Source: Nicotiana tabacum (Eukaryota; Streptophyta; Magnoliopsida; Solanales; Solanaceae). From it: a stretch of 64,000 bases of DNA. The stretch covers positions 96,985,766-97,049,765 of the forward strand of contig NC_134102.1 in the NCBI RefSeq assembly GCF_000715075.1, read 5' to 3'. The position numbers and the translations under genes were made by a program. Of this stretch, positions 13,182 through 24,670 are shown piece by piece. The notes below the pieces were generated by a model. That model saw nothing but the letters and a program-made list of their open reading frames with translations, had not been told where the DNA came from and searched no databases. Each line of letters opens with the position of its first letter. Position 1 is the stretch's first letter.

Positions 13182-16004
13182 ATTGGCTTCTTATCTAAAC
13201 GCGTTGGTTCTAAGAGCAAGATTAAGAACGAGGATTCAGTTCCTCCAATAGTAAGTTTCATAATCCCTAGAAGACTTAGTACTTTGAAGGATTTGGAGGA
13301 GAAATTTCCCACTGATAACCCCCGCACATGGGCGGTTAGCAGGTACCCATCTTTCATTCGTCTTTCTAGTATCCCTATTGTAAAGGAATACTGTTGTTGC
13401 CAAAACTTGGACATCATCGCTCCCGATCTATCGTAGCGAGTGACCCTTCCCAGAGAGGGTTTCACATATTTTTACACGTACCCTTTTACATTGGGTGCGT
13501 TTTCTTTGGAATGAGAACTTGATACCGTGATAGCGGAATTTTGTCTCTGTTATCAAGTGTGGTTGGAATATGTAAGTCCTTCTATGTAGAGGACGGTTTC
13601 CTGCCTTCAGCGCTTGTTCCTGGAAACCAAAGAAGAGCTATCATTGACTCATATGATGAATTTGTACTCCCCCAAAATCTTTCGCGGGGGAATGATAAAT
13701 CTTTGCAATCGTGGTCAGCATGCTTTGATATCCAGCATGGATGACGACTATGACCGAGGGTGGATGGAGCGGTTCATTGCAGTTGCCTCTGGTAACATTA
13801 TTCCCATAATGGCCTCATCCTTTACAGTTTCCTGGAACCGTTCCCGTAAGTTTCTTTCAATACGTTCTCCCCTCCTAAATGCTTTTTTACACCTATATTG
13901 ATATTTTAACTTATTTATATTATAGCAACCCGATGGGTCCCACTGGTAGTAGAAGGCTTTGACCGATGGGTTCAAAAAATCTTAGACGTTACCACGCCTG
14001 AAATTCGCTTGTGGAAAGAACTGTCCATCAAATACGGGTGGAAGGCCAAAAATTATGTTAGTTATAATTTGTTTTGATTTAATTTTTATATATGTGGAAT
14101 TTGGCTAAATCTTCTGGCTTATTTGTCGAATTAGGTCTACCCCCAGGGTCAGTCGAGATCCCTGAAGAGGATGTGTTGGCCGACCCTGCTGATGCGGCGA
14201 GGCTGCTCTAGGAGGCGCTTGCTCAAACGGGTACCTCCGGGTCTACTCCGGGCATAAATATTTCTTCACGAAGTCCCCGTCATAGAACAGGCAACCAAAA
14301 AGAAGGCTTTCCTCTACGGCCGGGGAGAAGAATAAGAGGGCAAAGGTTGATGCCCCCGAATCATCCCAGGTGGCGATGTTGGTTGGTCCTCCCTTCGGGC
14401 CGGTCATAGACACCATAGTGATTGATGATGAATAAGCTAGTGATGATGGAGCTTCTCTTCATAGAAGACAACGATCCTTGTCCTCTCAACAGGATGCTCA
14501 ACCCGTTGATGCAGTCACACCCGCCGAGTATAATGTCTCAGCACTTTGGGGAGAGTTTGATTTGGTGTAAAATGCCAACTCCCGTTCTCTGGCCCTAATC
14601 GTTGTGCCCGGTACTGCGAGGAAGAGTATCGGGTCCTTGCCATCCCCGATTGGTTAGCACCCAACAATCAGTGCTGCCTTCGGTGCAATTGCTTCCCGTT
14701 CTTCTTCTTCACCAGCTTTATCACCACCTTCTTTGCCACTTGCAGATGCTATATCTTTTCCATCTTTATCCATGTTTCCCCCAACAACATCATCTCCAAT
14801 GGCCATGCCCGACCGTGCTGAAAGCGTTCCTCTTCCCCAGTCTCCTGTTCATGGGAATTTGGGGAAACATTATGTTGCCCCTTCTGAAGATCCTCAGAGG
14901 AGGAGGAATGTTACCCTCTCGGTCTTTACCTGGTGCGATCTTCTTTCCCGGCCGGTGGAGTTAGCGAATTACCTGAAGCCCTTGGCTTCAGAGAAGTATT
15001 GGGAGAAGATTCAGACACTCTCGGGAGAGTGTTTGTTGAACAATGCCATGAATAATGCCGTAGCAATATGTTTCTGTCTTTCTCTGCTATTTCTCAGCTT
15101 CTGAATGAGTGCATTTTAAATTTTACCTTTTCTTATCTTGCAGACCAATTTTCTTGCTTCCGAGGGCCTATAGAGGTTAATCCGTGAGAATGAGGAACTT
15201 TCTTCTGAACGGGATCAGCTTTTGGGTGAACGGGATCAAACCGTTCTTTGCCTATCAGAAATAGAAACCAGGGCCACATAGTCCATTATTTTGGAAACCC
15301 GCTTGCAGCAAAGTGAGTAGGAAGTAGAGATCCTTAGCTAGGAAATTGGGCAGCTGAGGACTAGTTTTGATGAAGTCAAAGCTAAGTGGGCTGAGTTCCA
15401 GGATGCCATTCTTGCTGCCAATGACCGCGAGGTTGCTGCTGCTGAAAGGTTAACTGATTTAGAAGCAGCCTTAAATTCTAAAGTTGGAGAGCTTACTGCT
15501 GCAGAGGCAAGATACGCCTGGTTGGAGGAGAAGTATAAGAAAACTATCGAGCACAACAGGATCTATAGTTCAACTGTACATGATCTCGATGTCAGTCTCC
15601 GATCTGCTAGGTCTGCCCGGGATAATATTTCTGCTGAAATCACTCAACTCAAAGAAGAAGTTAGGCGTCGAGAGGCTTCCCTCGTTGTTGAAAAAACTTA
15701 CGCCATGTACAGCATGAGGAGAAAAACTTTGGAAGTAGCCAAAGCTGGCATTATTGATATTGATTCCGAAATTGCTAAGGCATGCGAGCTTGAGTTGGCT
15801 ACAAAACATAGACTCCCGGTGCAGTCTGATGCTCTAGATTCTTCTGATTCTGGTTCCGATATTTCTGATACTAAAGAGGAATCAGAAGGCGATGATGCCG
15901 AGGACCCAGTTGGAAAAGATGTTGAGCCATCAGTGGCACCAGCTATTGCTCCCGGGGTTACAAATACTTCTCGTCCTTCCGATTCTGGCGACGTTGCAGT
16001 TTAG
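13182..16004 (+). pseudogene. Antisense extra gene of Tat element 1 (gypsy-type transposon domain plus coiled coil), 4 exons
   Basis: The gene runs opposite to gag-pol, between integrase and the 3' LTR. Exons: 13182-13845, 13926-14056, 14135-15059, 15144-16004. Introns are 78-84 bp: GTAAGT...TATAG; a donor near 14057 (apparently missing one G) to AATTAG; and GTAGCA...TTGCAG. Phases are 1, 1, 0. Exon 1 holds YTYPFTLG, then FC..YQ, then LYSPKIFRGG and DDDYDRGWMERF. These match the antisense gene at 30965-33167. I recall this N-terminal region as the Pfam 'putative gypsy type transposon' domain. Exon 3 encodes a Pro/Ser-rich linker. Exon 4 is a long heptad-like coiled coil rich in Glu, Ala, Arg and Leu with an acidic Ser-rich tail. 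The start codon has an extra T (ATTGG for ATGG), and in-frame stops occur in exons 1, 3 and 4. Function unknown. Confidence 0.75.
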
Positions 16005-16143
16005 TTTTACCTTTATTTGTTTTGCAATTCCTTTTGGTACATCCTTGTAAATGTTTACGTATTGTTGCTCAAATATTTGGCTGAGTCTTACTTTTGCTTG
16101 GATATTTGTTCGTATTTTCCTGTATGTTTCTGTCTCCGAGAAT

Positions 16144-16440
16144 TATCCCTTTTACATGAGGGTTTCACTAAGTATTTGCGCAAGTTTGGTTTTTGTGCCT
16201 TTTTTTATGCGACTTTGGGTGTATTTTTTCCCCGATAACATTTTTGATTCTGGGCATACATTTTTTTGGGATCAACCCTTTAACGTGAGGGTTTTTTATA
16301 AGAATTTGCGCAAGTCTTCCTTTTGCGTCTTTTTCATAAATGGCTTCGGGTGTATTTTTCCCGATAGCATTTTGATTCTGGGCATACATTCTTCCCGGAG
16401 CAACCCTTTAACGTGAGAGTTTTTTTATAAGAGAGGGCCC
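16144..16440. repeat. Tandem repeat, about 125-bp unit, 2.3 copies
   Basis: Successive units start near CCCTTTTACATGAGGG (16147), CCCTTTAACGTGAGGG (about 16278) and CCCTTTAACGTGAGAG (about 16403). Each contains TTTGCGCAAGT, GGGTGTATTTTT and TTGATTCTGGGCATACATT. The block lies just past the 3' end of the antisense gene and before the end of pol on the other strand. The 66-121 codon frames here come from the repeat. Confidence 0.8.
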
Positions 16441-17205
16441 TCTTATGTTTACGGTGCTATTGAAGAGGACGTCGCATGTTCATTACAGCACTAGCATTTG
16501 AAGTACTTGTTTAACTTTCAAATGACATAATTAACTCATTGTTCAGACAAGAAACAAGATAAAAGCAAAAGGATTTCATTCCTTCTATTTTCATAGTTTA
16601 TATAGGCATTTTTCTATGTAAAAAAGAAGTTGCCATGACTTGTGGCTATCTTGTACAACTTGTTTCTACGGGGCTGGCTATGCAGTCCCCTGTCCCGATG
16701 ATGGGTGGCATTCAGTGTTGCCTTGCCGGTTTCGTTTCCGGTTGATATGGCATTCAATGTTGCCTTGTCGGATTTTCGTTCCCGGTTGACGTGGCATTCA
16801 GTGTTCCCTTGCAATCATATCATCATCCCGCCCAGTGTTCTAATACGAAGAATGCGAGTTGGAACACTGGAAGTCTTGTATCTTCGAAGGTTCCACCAAT
16901 GAATTGCTACGTATCCCTTTGCTCGGTAACATATTTTGCTTTCCCTTAGGAATTCATGTTGTTGAGCAAAAGAATACCTAACAATCCTCTAGTGGTGTTG
17001 GGTAACCTCTGTTAGGTAGCAAACTCATCTTCCCGGCGGGAATCTGCAATTGAATCAAAGATTATCTGACCATCCCCGAGTAGAGACTTGCTTGTTTACC
17101 TTGTCCTCAAAAGGTCTTATGACTGCTGGTTTTGTAGTATGCTTGTCGTTTCTGCCTCATTAAAAACCTTACTTTTCGTTTGACCGTTGTTTGTCAGCAC
17201 TAATA
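16441..17205. other. Untranslated region of Tat element 1
   Basis: Between the tandem repeats and the end of pol. It contains short repeated phrases such as TGGCATTCA(G/A)TGTTGCCTTG (16707-16810, three imperfect copies). No coding sequence recognised. Confidence 0.5.
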
Positions 17206-18290
17206 TTTTTTTAGATGAGCCACGTTCCAATTGTTGTGCAGCTTGTCTCCGTTGTGGTTTTCCAACTCGTCCGACCCTTTACCGGTGATAGCTGAAACCC
17301 AGTAAGGGCCTTCCCATGTAGAGGCTAATTTGCCTACATTGAGTTCTCAGGTGTTCTGAGTCACCTTCCTCAAGACCAAGTCTCCCACTTTGAAATAACG
17401 GAGGTTGGTTCTTTGATTGTAATATCTCTATATTCTCTGTTTTTTGCGCTGCCAGTCTGACATGCGCTAATTCCATGCGTTCCTCGAGCAGTTCCAAGTT
17501 GATTTGCATTGCCTCGTTGTTTTATTCTTCGTTTGCTTGGGAATACCTTAAAGTGGGCTCCCCTACTTTCACATGTATCAAAGCTTTTGCGCCGTACACA
17601 AGGGGAAAAAAGGGTTTCTCCTATGCTTGATTTGGACGTTGTTCGGTAGGCCTATAGTACCCCCGGTAACTCTTCGGGCCAGTGGCCTTTCGCTGCTTCT
17701 AGCCTTTCGCTGCTTCTAGCCTTTTCTTTAGATTTTGCACAACTGTTTTGTTTGTCGACTCCACTTGTCCGTTTGCACTCGGATGGTAAGGCGAAGAAGT
17801 AATCCTTTTTATCTTAAGATTTTCAAGGAACTTTGTAACTTTTGCGCCGATAAACTGTGGCCCGTTGTCGCATGCAATCTCCTTCAGTATTCCGAACCTA
17901 CATATTATATTTTCCCACAGGAAGTCGACCACTTCGCATTCTTCGATCTTTGGTAAGGACCTGTTTCCACCCATTTGAAAAAATAGCCAGTTAAAATTAA
18001 AAGAAATCTTACCTTTTCCGGAGCCGGTGGTAGCAGTCCTACGATGTCCATTCCCCATTTCATGAATGGCCACAGGGACAGAATTGAATGTAGTGGTTCT
18101 GCTGGTTGATGTACTAGTGGTGCATGGCGTTGGCACTTATCGCATTTTCGTACAAAGTCCTTAGCATCTAGCTCCATATGGGGCCAATAATATCCTTCCC
18201 TGACTAGTTTCAGCACCAAAGAATCTGCACCCGAGTGGTTTCCGCATACTCTTTCGTGGATTTCCCTCATGACGTAGCCGACTTTCGAAG
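17206..18290 (-). pseudogene. Tat element 1 integrase
   Basis: Minus-strand protein with the HHCC zinc finger at the start (IHERVCGNHS, then KCDKCQRHAP), the first catalytic Asp in MKWGMDIVG, the second in ACDNGPQF and the catalytic Glu in GQVESTNK. All three catalytic acids are present. A frameshift near 17900-17960 separates the finger and first Asp from the rest. Stops follow the GQVESTNK segment, and the C-terminal part (RMELAHVRLAAQ to about 17206) is broken into several frames. An integrase would insert the cDNA into the genome. The upstream RNase H reading frame runs on into it. Confidence 0.85.
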
Positions 18291-19459
18291 TTGTATCGCG
18301 TGGCTTTGGTGCGCAACGCTCTAGACGCTTTGGGGTCTTTGGGCAGTTTCCCGTGTTCGAGATAATCGATTATCGCGTTTATCCAATCCCAGACCAGATT
18401 GGTCAAATTCACCACATAGTAACCATTTGTGTCTAAGGTTGAGTTCATCGGTTGAACTACCGCCCCTGATTCTGGTCCCTGAAGTTTTGTTGATGAGCCC
18501 AGATTTGCTAATGCATCTGCTTCTGCGTTTTCTTCCCTCGGGATATGGGTAATTGACCACTCCCAGAATCGTGACAATAAGGCCTGAACCTTTACCACGT
18601 ATTGTTGCATTCGCTCATCTTTGATGTCAAAAATTTCGTAGACCTGATTTACCACTAGCTGCGAGTCACATTTGATGTTGATGGCTTCAGAGTCGAGCCC
18701 CCAGGTCAATTCGAGCCCTGCAATCAAAGCTTCGTATTCTGCTTCATTGTTAGTTAAAGTAACCGTCCTGATAGATTGCCTTAAGGTTTCCCCCGAAGGT
18801 GTGACCAGGACTATTCCGAGCCCAGACCCTTTCACATTAGAAGTTCCATCTGTGAATAAGGTCCAAACTCTCGGTGCCAGCTTTGACACCATTATTGCTT
18901 CTTTGGCAGCTAGGAGCAATAACCCTTGGCTGAAGTCGGCTATGAAGTTAGCCAAGACTTGTGACTTAATCGTAGTCCTTAACTTATACTCTATGTCGAA
19001 CTCGCTCATTTGAACGGGCCATTTAGCCAACCTACTCAAGATCTCGGGTTTATGGAGTATGTTCCGCAAATGAAAAACAGTCACCACCAATATCGGGTGG
19101 CATTGGAAATAGGCCCTCAGCTTCCAGGCGGTTACCACGAGAGCTAAGTCTAGCTTTTCCAGATGTGGGTAGCGAGTTTCTACTCCCGTTAAAATTTTGC
19201 TAACGTAATATGTGGGGAATTGCGTACCTTTTTTCTCCTGAACCAAAACTTCGCTTACCATAATTTCTGAGACCGCCAGGTAGACCAGCAATGCTTCTCC
19301 TTCTTTAGGTTTCAAGAGCAACAGAGGGCTTGACAAGTATTTCTTCAATTCCTTCAAGGCTTGTCGACACTCTGGCGTCCACTCGAAGTTGTTTTTCTTT
19401 TTGAGCAGTGCGAAGAAGTGATGACACCTTTCCGATGACTGGGAAATGAACTTGCTCAA
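18291..19459 (-). pseudogene. Tat element 1 connection and tandem RNase H domains
   Basis: The longest intact stretch in the window: one open frame of 432 codons from 19459 to 18161, running into the integrase. It contains the end of the RT-linked RNase H (TYYVSKILTGVETRYPHLEK) and then a second, RNase HI-like domain with WTLFTDGTSNVKGSG, NNEAEYEALIAGLE, KCDSQLVVNQV and EENAEADALANLGS. These cover the D, E, D and final D of the active site. The second RNase H is characteristic of Tat-lineage elements. The frame has no start of its own and is a slice of the polyprotein. Confidence 0.85.
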
Positions 19460-20500
19460 TGCTGCTAATCTGCCTGTGAGTCTCTATACTTCCTTTACGT
19501 TGAATAGTTGATCCGGGATATCTTCTATGGCCTTGATTTTATCGGGATTCATCTCAATTACTCTTTATGAGACCAGGAATCCTAAGAATTTACCCGAACT
19601 GACCCCGAACGCACACTTCTCGGGGTTAAGCTTCATATTATTCTCCCTCAGTGTGTCAAAAGTTTCTTCCAGATGTCTCAGATGGAAACATGCTTCCAGA
19701 TACTTGACGAGCATATCTTCTATGTATACTTCCATAGTTTTTCCTATCTATTTTTTGAACATCTTATTTACGAGTCGTTAGTAAGTGACTCCGGCGTTTT
19801 TTAGTCCAAAGGGCATTACGTTGTAAAAATATGTACCAAATTTTTTAATAAACAAAGTCTTTTCCCGGTTTTTTGGGTTCATCTTGATCTGATTGTACCC
19901 GGAATAGGCATCGAGGAAACTTATTAGCTCGTGCCCGGCCGTAGCATCGATCATTTGATCGATATTCGACTATGGGAACGAGTCCTTCGGGCATGCCTTA
20001 TTAAGATCTTTATAATCTACGCACATGCGAAATTTATTATTTTTCTTAGGGACTACTACCACATTAGCTATCCAGTCCGAATATCTTACCTCTCGTATTG
20101 AACCAATCTTGAGTAGACGGGTTACCTCTTCTCTGACGAATTTATTCCTTGCTTTTGTAATAGGGCGCCTCTTTTGCCTTACCAGAGGTATGCTCGGGTC
20201 TAAGCTTGACTTGTGCACGACTATCTCTATTGGTATTCCTATCATATCCTTGTGCGGCCATGCAAAACAATCGGCGTTAATTTTAAGGAATTCAATAAAA
20301 TTTGACATGAGCTCCGGATGTAGTCGTGTTCCCAAATGAAATTTCCTTTCTGGGAATTTTTCGAACAGTGCAACCTGATATAGCTCTTCTACCGTGGATT
20401 TTGTTGCGTTTGTTTCTTCCGGTACTTGAAAATACCTTGGTATATGATATTGCTCTGACTCTCCTGCCTCCAGGGAAACTTCTTCTGGTTCGGGGTCGGA
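19460..20500 (-). pseudogene. Tat element 1 reverse transcriptase
   Basis: Minus-strand RT with KQKRRPITKARNKFVREEV, ANVVVVPKKNNKFRMCVDY, the DLNKACPKDSFP block, FLDAYSGYNQIKM and YNVMPFGLKNAG. The catalytic YxDD box reads YIED (codons ATA GAA GAT near 19715-19730), so the first catalytic Asp is Glu. In-frame stops follow CPKDSFP (19970) and NAGVTY, with others near KKMF and FLVS. The enzyme would have copied the element RNA into cDNA; this copy is dead. Confidence 0.85.
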
Positions 20501-21360
20501 AGTTAGTTCCGGTAACTGCTATGCCGCTGGTTTCTTTCCCTTGATATGGGAGACTGAGATCACATTCATCTCTCTTGCTATTGGTTGATCACCTCTTATC
20601 CGCTTGATCCCCTCGGGTGTTGGAAATTTCAACGATTGGTGGTACGTCAAAGGCACAACTTTTATCTCATGTAACCATGGCCTTCCCAGGATGAGTTTAT
20701 ATCCCATGTCCCTATTTACTATTCCCCTAGGGTTGTCACGCTTGCGAGGTTGAACCCATCAAGGAGCTTTGTTGCAGGTACGATGCTCCTGGTGAGTTTA
20801 TCTTGATCTAGAACTCTCCATTGTATGATATTGGCAGAACTTCCTGGGTGCACTAAAACATGTTTAATTTTGAAATTTAACACATTTAAGGAGATTTCCA
20901 GTGAATCATTGTGCGGCAGTTGTAATCCGTACGCGTCTTCATCAGTGAACATGATATCATCCTCGTGGAGCCTCTTACTATGGGTTGTCGATACTTTTAT
21001 CTTCTTTGCGGCCGAGAAGGTGATCCCATTAATCTCATTCCCTCCGAAGATCATGTTGATCGTTTGGCGTGGAGGTTCCTTTCCTGCTCTCGAGTTTTGC
21101 ATGTCGCCCTTGTCCCGGCCATAGTTATTTTTGGCTCGATCGCTCAAGAATTCTCTAAGGTGACCATTTTTTAACAGCGTTGCCACTTCTTCACGGAGGT
21201 GCCGGTAGTCCCTAGTCCTGTGACCATTAATGTCATCGTATTCACACCATATATTTGGGTCCATCTGGCTAGGATTGGACCTCATCGGTCTCGGGAACCG
21301 CACCACTTTGATGTCTCTCATGGCCGACACTAACTCCACCGCACTGATGTTGAAGTTATA
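20501..21360 (-). pseudogene. Tat element 1 zinc region and protease
   Basis: The frame at 21339-20719 starts in the gag tail with CEYDDINGHRTRDYRHLREEV, a form of the Tat CxxH zinc-binding patch, then REFLSDRAKN. The retropepsin core reads VLVHPGSSANII: the catalytic Asp of the D(P)GSS motif is His (CAC codon near 20850). A second frame, 20707-20519, continues with MGYKLILGRPWLHEIKVVP, the flap/C-terminal part of the protease. The break between them is a single frameshift/stop. The protease would cleave gag-pol. Confidence 0.8.
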
Positions 21361-22691
21361 TTCTGATAACTTTGGATAGGAAGGACCTCGTGGCCCTGGG
21401 GTGTCCCTATCCTACAACGATCTGTTATTCCGCCTCGGATCAGTCCTCCTGTCGTTGAAAACCTTGTCTACCGATCAGAAGTTCCTCCCGCGACCTTCCG
21501 TCTGCTCGTAGGGTAGAAACTGGTTCCTTGAAACTCGTCTATGTGAGTCGACATCGTCCTTTATTTTTTCTTTGTTCTTCTTCCGTCCCTTTGATGATGA
21601 CAAGATGTCAACCTGATCGTATTCGATCCTTATCTTTGACTCGTACCGGTTGTGGACATCCGCCCAAAGTTGTTTCTTGAAACTCAAGCAGACTTTCCTT
21701 GAACTTCCGGGAAGCATCCGAACTCCTCAGGTTCAAACCCTTAGTGAACGCTTCAGCTGCCCATTCATCCGGGACGACCGGTAACAACATCCTTTCCTTC
21801 TGGAACCGACTAACGAATCTTCGTAATAATTTGGATTCTCCTTACGCGATCCTGAATATGTCGGCCTTTCGGGCTTCTACCTTTCTGTCACTGGCATGGG
21901 ACTTAATGAACGAATCCACGAACATTTCGAAGGAATCTATGGAATTCTCGGGCAATAATGAGTACCATGTCAAGGCTCCCCTCGTGAGAGTCTCACCAAA
22001 ATATTTCTATAACACGGACTCAATTTCGTGAGGAGCCAGATCATTTCCTTTCACCGTTGTTGTCTAGGTGGTTATGTGCTCCTATGGATCTGAAGTTCCA
22101 TCGTATTTTGGCACTTCATGCATTCTGAATCATTTTGGTATTAGTTCCGGGGCTGCACTCGGCTTGTTCGGTAATTGGATGTACTTCTTTGAGCTCGGGA
22201 CTTTCAATATTGGGGGTGCTCCCTGGATTTGGTCCATGTGAGCGTTTACCTCCTTCATGATCCACAAGATTTCCTCCTTAAACTGATCGTTATCTTTGTT
22301 GAGGCCAGATCTACTCGCCCCTGGGAGTGTTGTTGTCAATTCTTTGCATTGTTTGGTTTGTAGGAATAATGGGAGGAACTGGATATTGCCCGTTTGCATT
22401 ATTTGAAGTGCATGACAATGCCTGTTTTAACTCTGTCATAACCTGATCCTGCCGCGTGAGGTGGCCTAGAATGATTGTATGTTGTTCTTGCAGGACCCTT
22501 ACCGCATCTTCTACGTGCCCCTGGTCAGCATCATATGGAGTCGCCTCCCGTACTTGTCTGGGGTACCGCCTGTCATACACCGGCATGACATCTTCCTCCT
22601 CATTACGAGTGTCGCTGATCAAGTCCTCAAAATGGGTGTTTTCCCCTTGAACCTCAGGATTGCGAGTGTTATTAATGGTATTGATTGCCAT
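21361..22691 (-). pseudogene. Tat element 1 gag
   Basis: Starts with MAINTINNTRNPEVQGEN at 22691, about 100 bases inside the 5' LTR. The next part has a helical segment with QEQHTIILGHLTRQDQV. The retrotransposon gag core follows in other frames: GALTWYSLLPENSIDSF, SHASDRKVEARKADIF, RRFVSRFQKERM. After it comes ADVHNRYESKIRIEYDQ. At least two frameshifts (about 22320 and 21700) and several stops interrupt it. It matches the gag of Tat element 2 motif for motif. Gag would form the virus-like particle. Confidence 0.75.
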
Positions 22692-22773
22692 TTTTTATGA
22701 TTTTGCTAAGAAAAGAATGATCAAAACTTGTGAGTGAAAGAAGTAAGGACCAACGTAACCACACGATTGTCTA

Positions 22774-22795
22774 GGCCCCACGGTGGGCGCTAAGC
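22774..22795 (-). other. Primer binding site of Tat element 1
   Basis: Immediately inside the 5' LTR the minus strand reads TTAGCGCCCACCGTGGGGCC, close to the TTGGCGCCCACCGTGGGGC-type site seen in many Tat elements. I cannot name the primer tRNA with certainty. Confidence 0.6.
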
Positions 22796-23375
22796 TGTTT
22801 ACCCGAAAAATGGTACAGTTGAATTTGTTCGTGGTTTCTAGAAAAATGAATCAATTTGATCCCAAAAGATAATTAATCAGTCAATTTGGATGCAAGATAC
22901 TTAGCTCAAATGTAGATAAAATGATATATTTGGAGAGCCCAAAAATAGGATTTTCGGGAGCAATAATAATAAGATCAACAAGCTAGAGAGAGAAAAATAG
23001 TATCAAGATGTTGTATTAGAATATCTTCCTTGATGTCCGGAAAATTCCTCCTTTATAATGATAGTTGAGCCTATTATTTATAGCCCAGTGGGCATAATGG
23101 TCGGGCCCACCACTAATAACAATTATTGGAAAGGGATAATGGAAGCCTGACAATAAACATAAATGCCCAAATTCCTGTAATGAGCCGTTACTCTTTAATG
23201 TTGTGGAATATTCTTCATTAAATGCTATCGGGCGCAGCATGCATAGTGCCTTTATGGATTTGCCTTTCTCGATGACACACGAGGTATTTGTGCCCGATTT
23301 TCCGTCCTCCCGGTTTTGATTCCATGTGTCCCCTTTTTGGTTGGCCACGTACCGTAATGTATTTTACCCAATATA
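22796..23375 (-). repeat. 5' LTR of Tat element 1
   Basis: 580 bp, matching 12252-12829. The plus strand starts TGTTTACCCGAAAAATGG and ends TTTTACCCAATATA. It contains the TATA box (minus strand TATAAATA, 23075-23082). A one-mismatch target duplication follows (ATAGT, 23376-23380). Confidence 0.9.
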
Positions 23376-23438
23376 ATAGTATGTATGCAGACCTTACCCC
23401 TACCTTGTGAATGTAGAGAGGAATAACACTCTTATAAA
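23376..23438 (-). mobile_element. RTE-LINE/TS-SINE 3' end, right half, with 16-bp duplication
   Basis: TATGTATGCAGACCTTACCCC and CCTTGTGAATGTAGAGAGG continue the sequence broken at 12251. The block then ends in the exact 16-bp target duplication ATAACACTCTTATAAA (23423-23438). Confidence 0.8.
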
Positions 23439-23827
23439 GGTTAGGAAAATGAGAGAAAGAATGATAGTATTTGTAGTTCTAGTATTTCATCCCCTTACAA
23501 TGAGTACCAATGTTGTTATTGATAGCTAAATCGAGAGGAGACAAGATCCCAAAATCACCCTGAACATATTGAATTCCAGTGTTTTGCTAAAAAGAAATGT
23601 CTGTTTCAAAGTCGGACAACCACCACCTCATACTCTCAGCGTTTCCTCGCTACTCGAGCTGGCCTCGAACTCCCTCGTGTGGTAAAACCTTTATCCCTTT
23701 ACTCTTTTTCTGGATTTTGCTTCTACTAGTCAAAACTAGGATCATGTTTAGTTTTTATGTCGTTTAATCCTATGTAATTAGGTAGTTTTTTTTATTTCAA
23801 TTAGCTTCAGTTTTGTTTATAGGTAGT
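23439..23827 (+). other. Short unique stretch between nested elements; possible small exon
   Basis: This stretch is less AT-biased than its flanks. An ATG at 23597 in a plant-like context (AAAGAAATGTCT) opens 28 codons (start MSVSKSDNHH) that run to a GTAAAA donor-like site near 23681. It could be the first exon of a lost host gene. No homologue is recognised, and chance cannot be excluded. Confidence 0.2.
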
Positions 23828-24541
23828 TGTATACGGTCGAAATAGATTTCGGCCTTCGTACGATTGATCGAGGTCAAAACATAATGGATCTAAGAAAGAC
23901 TTCGTATTATCGAGATGGGTTCCGAAGATGGTACAAACAAGCTTCGGACTCCAGGTATAGGTCGAACACCGAGTTCGAAGTCATCATCGAGCTTGGGTCT
24001 GAATCAAACTATGATGAGATGATTTCGAGCTTAAGGGGCAGAGGCCAACCGGGACCGAGTCCGAATCATCACCTGATCCCGAGTCCATATCGAGCTTTAG
24101 AAGCATTACCGACCAGCACCGAGGCCGATCGATCTCGAGCTCACAGACAAGAGCCGTTGCAAACACACTAAGGGAGAGAATCTCGGCGAGAATAAGGGAA
24201 AAGCTGATTTATCATGGAGTCTCCACTATGTATTTTTAATTATATCTAAAGTAGGATCCTCCACTATAAAGAGGGTGACTACATTTCTGTAGAAGGCAGT
24301 TTTTGCTTACATTGTAATTCAAGCACCATATTCTCATATATTCAAGGATTATTCTTTTAAGCTTCATTAATTGATTCATTGTGCTTAGTCCTAAAATCAT
24401 CTTCTTTCCAACCTTGTATATTTTTCATTCTTTGCAATCCATATTTGATATTTCTATTAATCCCTACGATTTGTATCAAGCTATATCATATATCCTTAGA
24501 ACTATGTATAAATTCAACTCTATCCGTTTTTCGGGTAAACA
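23828..24541 (+). repeat. 5' LTR of Tat element 2
   Basis: Starts TGTATACGGTCG and ends TTTCGGGTAAACA; 714 bp. The TATA box is CTATAAAGAGG near 24261-24271. It aligns without a length difference to 33555-34268. Confidence 0.9.
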
Positions 24542-24542
24542 G

Positions 24543-24562
24543 TTTGGCGCCCATCGTGGGGA
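24543..24562 (+). other. Primer binding site of Tat element 2
   Basis: TTTGGCGCCCATCGTGGGGA directly follows the LTR. It is the same type as in Tat element 1 and begins with the common TGGCGCC core. Confidence 0.65.
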
Positions 24563-24670
24563 TAAGGATAACAGTGGTCATTTGATACGAATATGCAAAA
24601 ACACACTGTTTTGCGCTTGTTTCCGAAAGTATCTTGGATTTCTAATTAGCAACAACTAGCTACCAATCAA

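Larger units (their letters stand above)
12252..23375 (-). mobile_element. Tat-lineage Ty3/gypsy retrotransposon 1 (complete structure, decayed)
   Basis: Minus-strand element of 11,124 bp: 5' LTR at 22796-23375, primer site, gag, protease, reverse transcriptase, RNase H, a second RNase H-like domain, integrase, tandem repeats, antisense extra gene, 3' LTR at 12252-12829. The LTRs differ by roughly 8-9% by eye. The flanking bases are ATAAT (12247-12251) and ATAGT (23376-23380), a 5-bp target duplication with one mismatch, and removing the element rejoins the RTE/SINE sequence. The domain order, the extra RNase H and the antisense ORF place it in the Tat lineage. Gag and pol carry several stops, frameshifts and lost catalytic residues. 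Confidence 0.9.

Noticed and set aside
15522..16004. Independent host coiled-coil gene
   Set aside because: It is exon 4 of the antisense gene of Tat element 1, with a homologous exon at 30965-31582 in the other Tat element.
18161..19459. 432-codon open frame as a host gene
   Set aside because: It is a polyprotein slice with Tat RNase H motifs between RT and integrase, in the same orientation as the flanking LTR element.
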